A DNA stretch of 41,141 bases, from positions 1 through 41,141 of the forward strand of contig NZ_JANCLX010000053.1 of the NCBI RefSeq assembly GCF_024295805.1, written 5' to 3'. Position 1 is the first letter of the stretch; each line of letters starts with the position of its first letter. Below are positions 39,477 through 41,141 of the stretch, in pieces. Position numbers and translations under genes: made by a program. The notes below the pieces were generated by a model that worked only from the letters and a program-made list of their open reading frames with translations, did not search any database and had not been told where the DNA came from. The stretch is from Streptomyces cucumeris. GTDB taxonomy: Bacteria; Actinomycetota; Actinomycetes; Streptomycetales; Streptomycetaceae.

Positions 39477-40507
39477 GGCGGCCATCCACCCGATCGGGGC
39501 GACGCGGGGGAGCTGCCGCCCGACTGCCCGTCCCGGTGCGCATCGGGCTGCTGGTGGCGGCGTTGCTGGCAGCCTTCCTCTACCCGCTCCAGGACTCCGC
39601 CACCGCCACCCAGGACGAGTCGATCCTGTACGACCCGGGCCCCACACTGCGCTGCTACAGCGTCTCGGTCGAGACGACCCACGGGAACTACGGTAACGAC
39701 ACGACGGACTGCCCCCGGGTCGACAACGAGGCCAGGCGGAACCCCGATGGTTGCAAGTGGTTCGGCTACGTCTCGCCTGCGGGGCGACCCGAGTGCCCCA
39801 CCTGGCGATTCATCAACTACAGCTGGCCGGAGAAGGACCTGCGCCGGTACCCCGGCTATGACCACCAGGTGCAGGGTCCCTCCGGGAGCCCGTTGAAGCT
39901 CGTCATGCAGAACAACGCCCGGAACATCACTGATCACTGCGGTCTGAGGGAAGTCGCCTTCTCCTACGAGTACATAGGGAGCTCACTCAAGCGGAACACG
40001 CGGGGCGAACCGTATGACTTCGCCGACGGACGCCTGAAGGTCTCCTACAACGCCCTCGCCAAACAGTCCGGCGACTTCTCGTGCAAGGAGGAGAAGCGTG
40101 CCGTTCTCACCACCGACCTCATCTACTACGTGCCGGGCGGTGGCAAGAACGTGATCTCGGTTGTCCACTACGATCCCGGGCACTTCGCGGCTCCGAATGA
40201 GGATGGGGTCCTGTGGTGGAACCAGTGCGCGGGTTCCAGGACGGATGATGGCCGGACGCTGCCCGGCTGCCGTGTCACGGTGCTGGGCCAGCAGGTCGAG
40301 CCGGACAGCCCCACCCGGGTGAACGTCGACTTCACCAGCCTCGCGGAGCGGTACCGCGCGTATCTGAGCAAGGACCCCGCGGGCGCAGTGATCCCCGAGG
40401 AGTCGGCCATCGACGCGATCCAGATGGTGAACAGCGTCAGGGGCGCAGATCTGGAGACCAGTGTCTCCCACGCCGACGTCACCATCGATCCCTCGGACAA
40501 GCCCTGA
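39473..40507 (+). CDS. Exported or membrane-tethered 344-aa protein of unknown family
   Basis: The GTG at 39473 overlaps the GH12 stop (GTGA). A hydrophobic N-terminal segment (VRIGLLVAALLAAFLYPLQD) is a signal anchor or uncleaved signal. The rest is extracytoplasmic, with several cysteines likely in disulfides (LRCYSV, TTDCPRV, NPDGCKWF, PECPTW, NQCAGS, LPGCRV) and conserved-looking polar stretches (LKLVMQNNARNITDHCGLRE, DLIYYVPGGGKNVISVVHYD). I do not recognise it. Translational coupling to a glucanase hints at a plant-polymer or cell-wall polysaccharide function, but no catalytic motif is evident. Confidence 0.75.
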   Translation: MRRPSTRSGRRGGAAARLPVPVRIGLLVAALLAAFLYPLQDSATATQDESILYDPGPTLRCYSVSVETTHGNYGNDTTDCPRVDNEARRNPDGCKWFGYVSPAGRPECPTWRFINYSWPEKDLRRYPGYDHQVQGPSGSPLKLVMQNNARNITDHCGLREVAFSYEYIGSSLKRNTRGEPYDFADGRLKVSYNALAKQSGDFSCKEEKRAVLTTDLIYYVPGGGKNVISVVHYDPGHFAAPNEDGVLWWNQCAGSRTDDGRTLPGCRVTVLGQQVEPDSPTRVNVDFTSLAERYRAYLSKDPAGAVIPEESAIDAIQMVNSVRGADLETSVSHADVTIDPSDKP

Positions 40508-40771
40508 CCGGAACCGTGCACCGGGCATGAGCGTTTCCGGTCGGCGGCGACGAGGGCGACGGACGTCGCCCCCACCGTGGCACAGGTGGCATCCGCCGAT
40601 GTGCAGGGCATGTGCCGGTATTCCCGGGGCCGTTCCCCGAGGACTCACCGCGGTACGAGAAACCAGGAAGCGGAACCGCGGCGCAGGATCGGTCCATTAG
40701 TGTGCCTTGGCGATCGAGGCCCTCGTCCCCGTCCGATTGCTGTCCACCACCCGCGTTCGTGGAGGAACACC
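40508..40771. other. Intergenic region before the lipoprotein
   Basis: 264 bp with no gene. The last 11 bases carry GGAGGA, the ribosome binding site for the lipoprotein at 40772; its promoter is presumably upstream. Confidence 0.5.
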
Positions 40772-40945
40772 ATGTATGTCCCGGCTCGTGTGTCGCGCGT
40801 CCGTCTCGCCGTCACCGCGTGCGCCGTCATCGCCGTCGTCGTGACGGGATGCGGCTCGAGCGATGTGAACGGGTCCCCCGAGAAGCGGCCCTCGGAGAGC
40901 CATGGCGCCGCGAAGGACAAGGAACGGGACCAGAAGCACCAGCCG
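40772..40945 (+). CDS. 5' part of a small lipoprotein gene, truncated by the poly-G artefact
   Basis: GGAGGA lies 5 nt before the ATG. The N-terminus is a type II signal peptide: basic start (YVPARVSRVRL), hydrophobic core (AVTACAVIAVVV) and lipobox VTGC with the acylated Cys, followed by a polar linker (GSSDVNGSPEKRPSESHGAA). Some 58 residues are credible. After about 40945 the frame runs into pure Gly/Arg codons of the G tract, which cannot be trusted. The true C-terminus is missing. Confidence 0.7.
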
Positions 40946-41050
40946 TGGGGGCCCCCCCGCCGGGGGGGGGGCGGGGGCCGGGGGGGCCCGCGGGGGGGGG
41001 GGGGGCCCGGGGGGGGGGGGGGGGGGGGGGGGCGCGGGGGGGGGGGGGGT
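40946..41050. repeat. Poly-G low-complexity tract, likely sequencing/assembly artefact
   Basis: About 105 bases are almost entirely G with scattered C and no A, unlike anything else in the window. Long G runs are typical of two-colour sequencing dark cycles or gap-filling from poor reads. No biological reading is credible. Confidence 0.85.
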
Positions 41051-41052
41051 GC

Positions 41053-41141
41053 CGGGCTGGGGCTCGGACCGGGCCTGAGCCGTGGTTCGTCGACTCCCGC
41101 GTAGGCGGCGATCCACCGCATGACGGTCGTGGCGTACTCCG
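41053..41141 (+). repeat. Exact 89-bp copy of 33361-33449 at the window end
   Basis: These 89 bases are identical and in the same orientation as 33361-33449, which belongs to the lytic transglycosylase gene (the MRWIAAYAGVDEPRLRPGPS region). They directly follow the poly-G tract and reach the last base. This is best explained as a mis-joined contig end through low-complexity Ser/Pro-rich sequence, not a genuine duplication. Confidence 0.85.

Noticed and set aside
40645..41121. Leftward frame with poly-Pro followed by transglycosylase-like residues
   Set aside because: Created by the poly-G tract and the duplicated 89 bp; not a real gene.
1..41141. CRISPR arrays, transposons, integrase genes or attachment sites
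   Set aside because: No regularly spaced direct repeats, transposase/integrase motifs or flanking tRNA were found; the 12-14-residue repeats at 18.6-19.1 kb are coding.

Overview
The window reads as chromosomal DNA of a Streptomyces-like actinomycete. It has very high GC with GC-rich third codon positions, many GTG starts, a single visible in-frame TTA leucine codon, an F420-type PPOX oxidoreductase, Ser/Pro-rich secreted proteins and several TetR/MarR/LuxR/AraC regulators. No tRNA, rRNA, CRISPR array, transposase or integrase is visible.

Layout. (1) 0.1-9.1 kb: accessory metabolism and resistance. There is a 5'-truncated large LuxR-type regulator, an alpha/beta hydrolase, an HxlR regulator, a quinone-type oxidoreductase and an Old Yellow Enzyme. 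The last is divergent from a MarR gene, with a tandem dyad operator between them. A TetR-MFS efflux pair and a PPOX protein follow. (2) 9.2-14 kb: small membrane and SRPBCC proteins, a YciO/TsaC-family protein, and an unusual ECF-sigma-like/zinc-finger/TM/ricin-lectin fusion. (3) 13.95-14.63 kb: a noncoding, dyad-rich region. (4) 14.6-32.9 kb: a phage-tail-like contractile injection system (CIS). (5) 33.2-36.3 kb: a secreted lytic transglycosylase and three unrecognised proteins. (6) 36.6-40.9 kb: a fatty-acid hydroxylase/TetR divergent pair with twin palindromes, a GH12 glucanase coupled to an unknown exported protein, and a lipoprotein 5' end. (7) 40.95-41.14 kb: a poly-G tract followed by an exact 89-bp copy of an internal segment, almost certainly an assembly artefact at a contig end.

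The CIS is the main system. Reading leftward on the minus strand, one probable operon encodes: sheath, tube, a CxxC-containing assembly-type protein, a 56-aa conserved protein that seems to start with CTG, an 881-aa disordered protein, two further tube-like/baseplate proteins, an Afp7-type adaptor, the VgrG-like hub/spike, gp25, baseplate J, tail protein I, two membrane-spanning multidomain proteins and a PAAR-like tip. Many junctions are 4-bp stop/start overlaps. A Pvc16-type (DUF4255) terminator is divergent from the sheath. An atypical-receiver LuxR regulator lies beyond it. An AraC regulator carrying a TTA codon sits convergently at the other end, suggesting bldA-linked developmental control. 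No AAA+ ATPase (Afp15 type) and no classical tape measure are present in the window. The two membrane proteins are good candidates for anchoring a cytosolic particle to the cell membrane. The lytic transglycosylase and the three orphan proteins are candidates for accessory or cargo functions, but this is inferred from position only.
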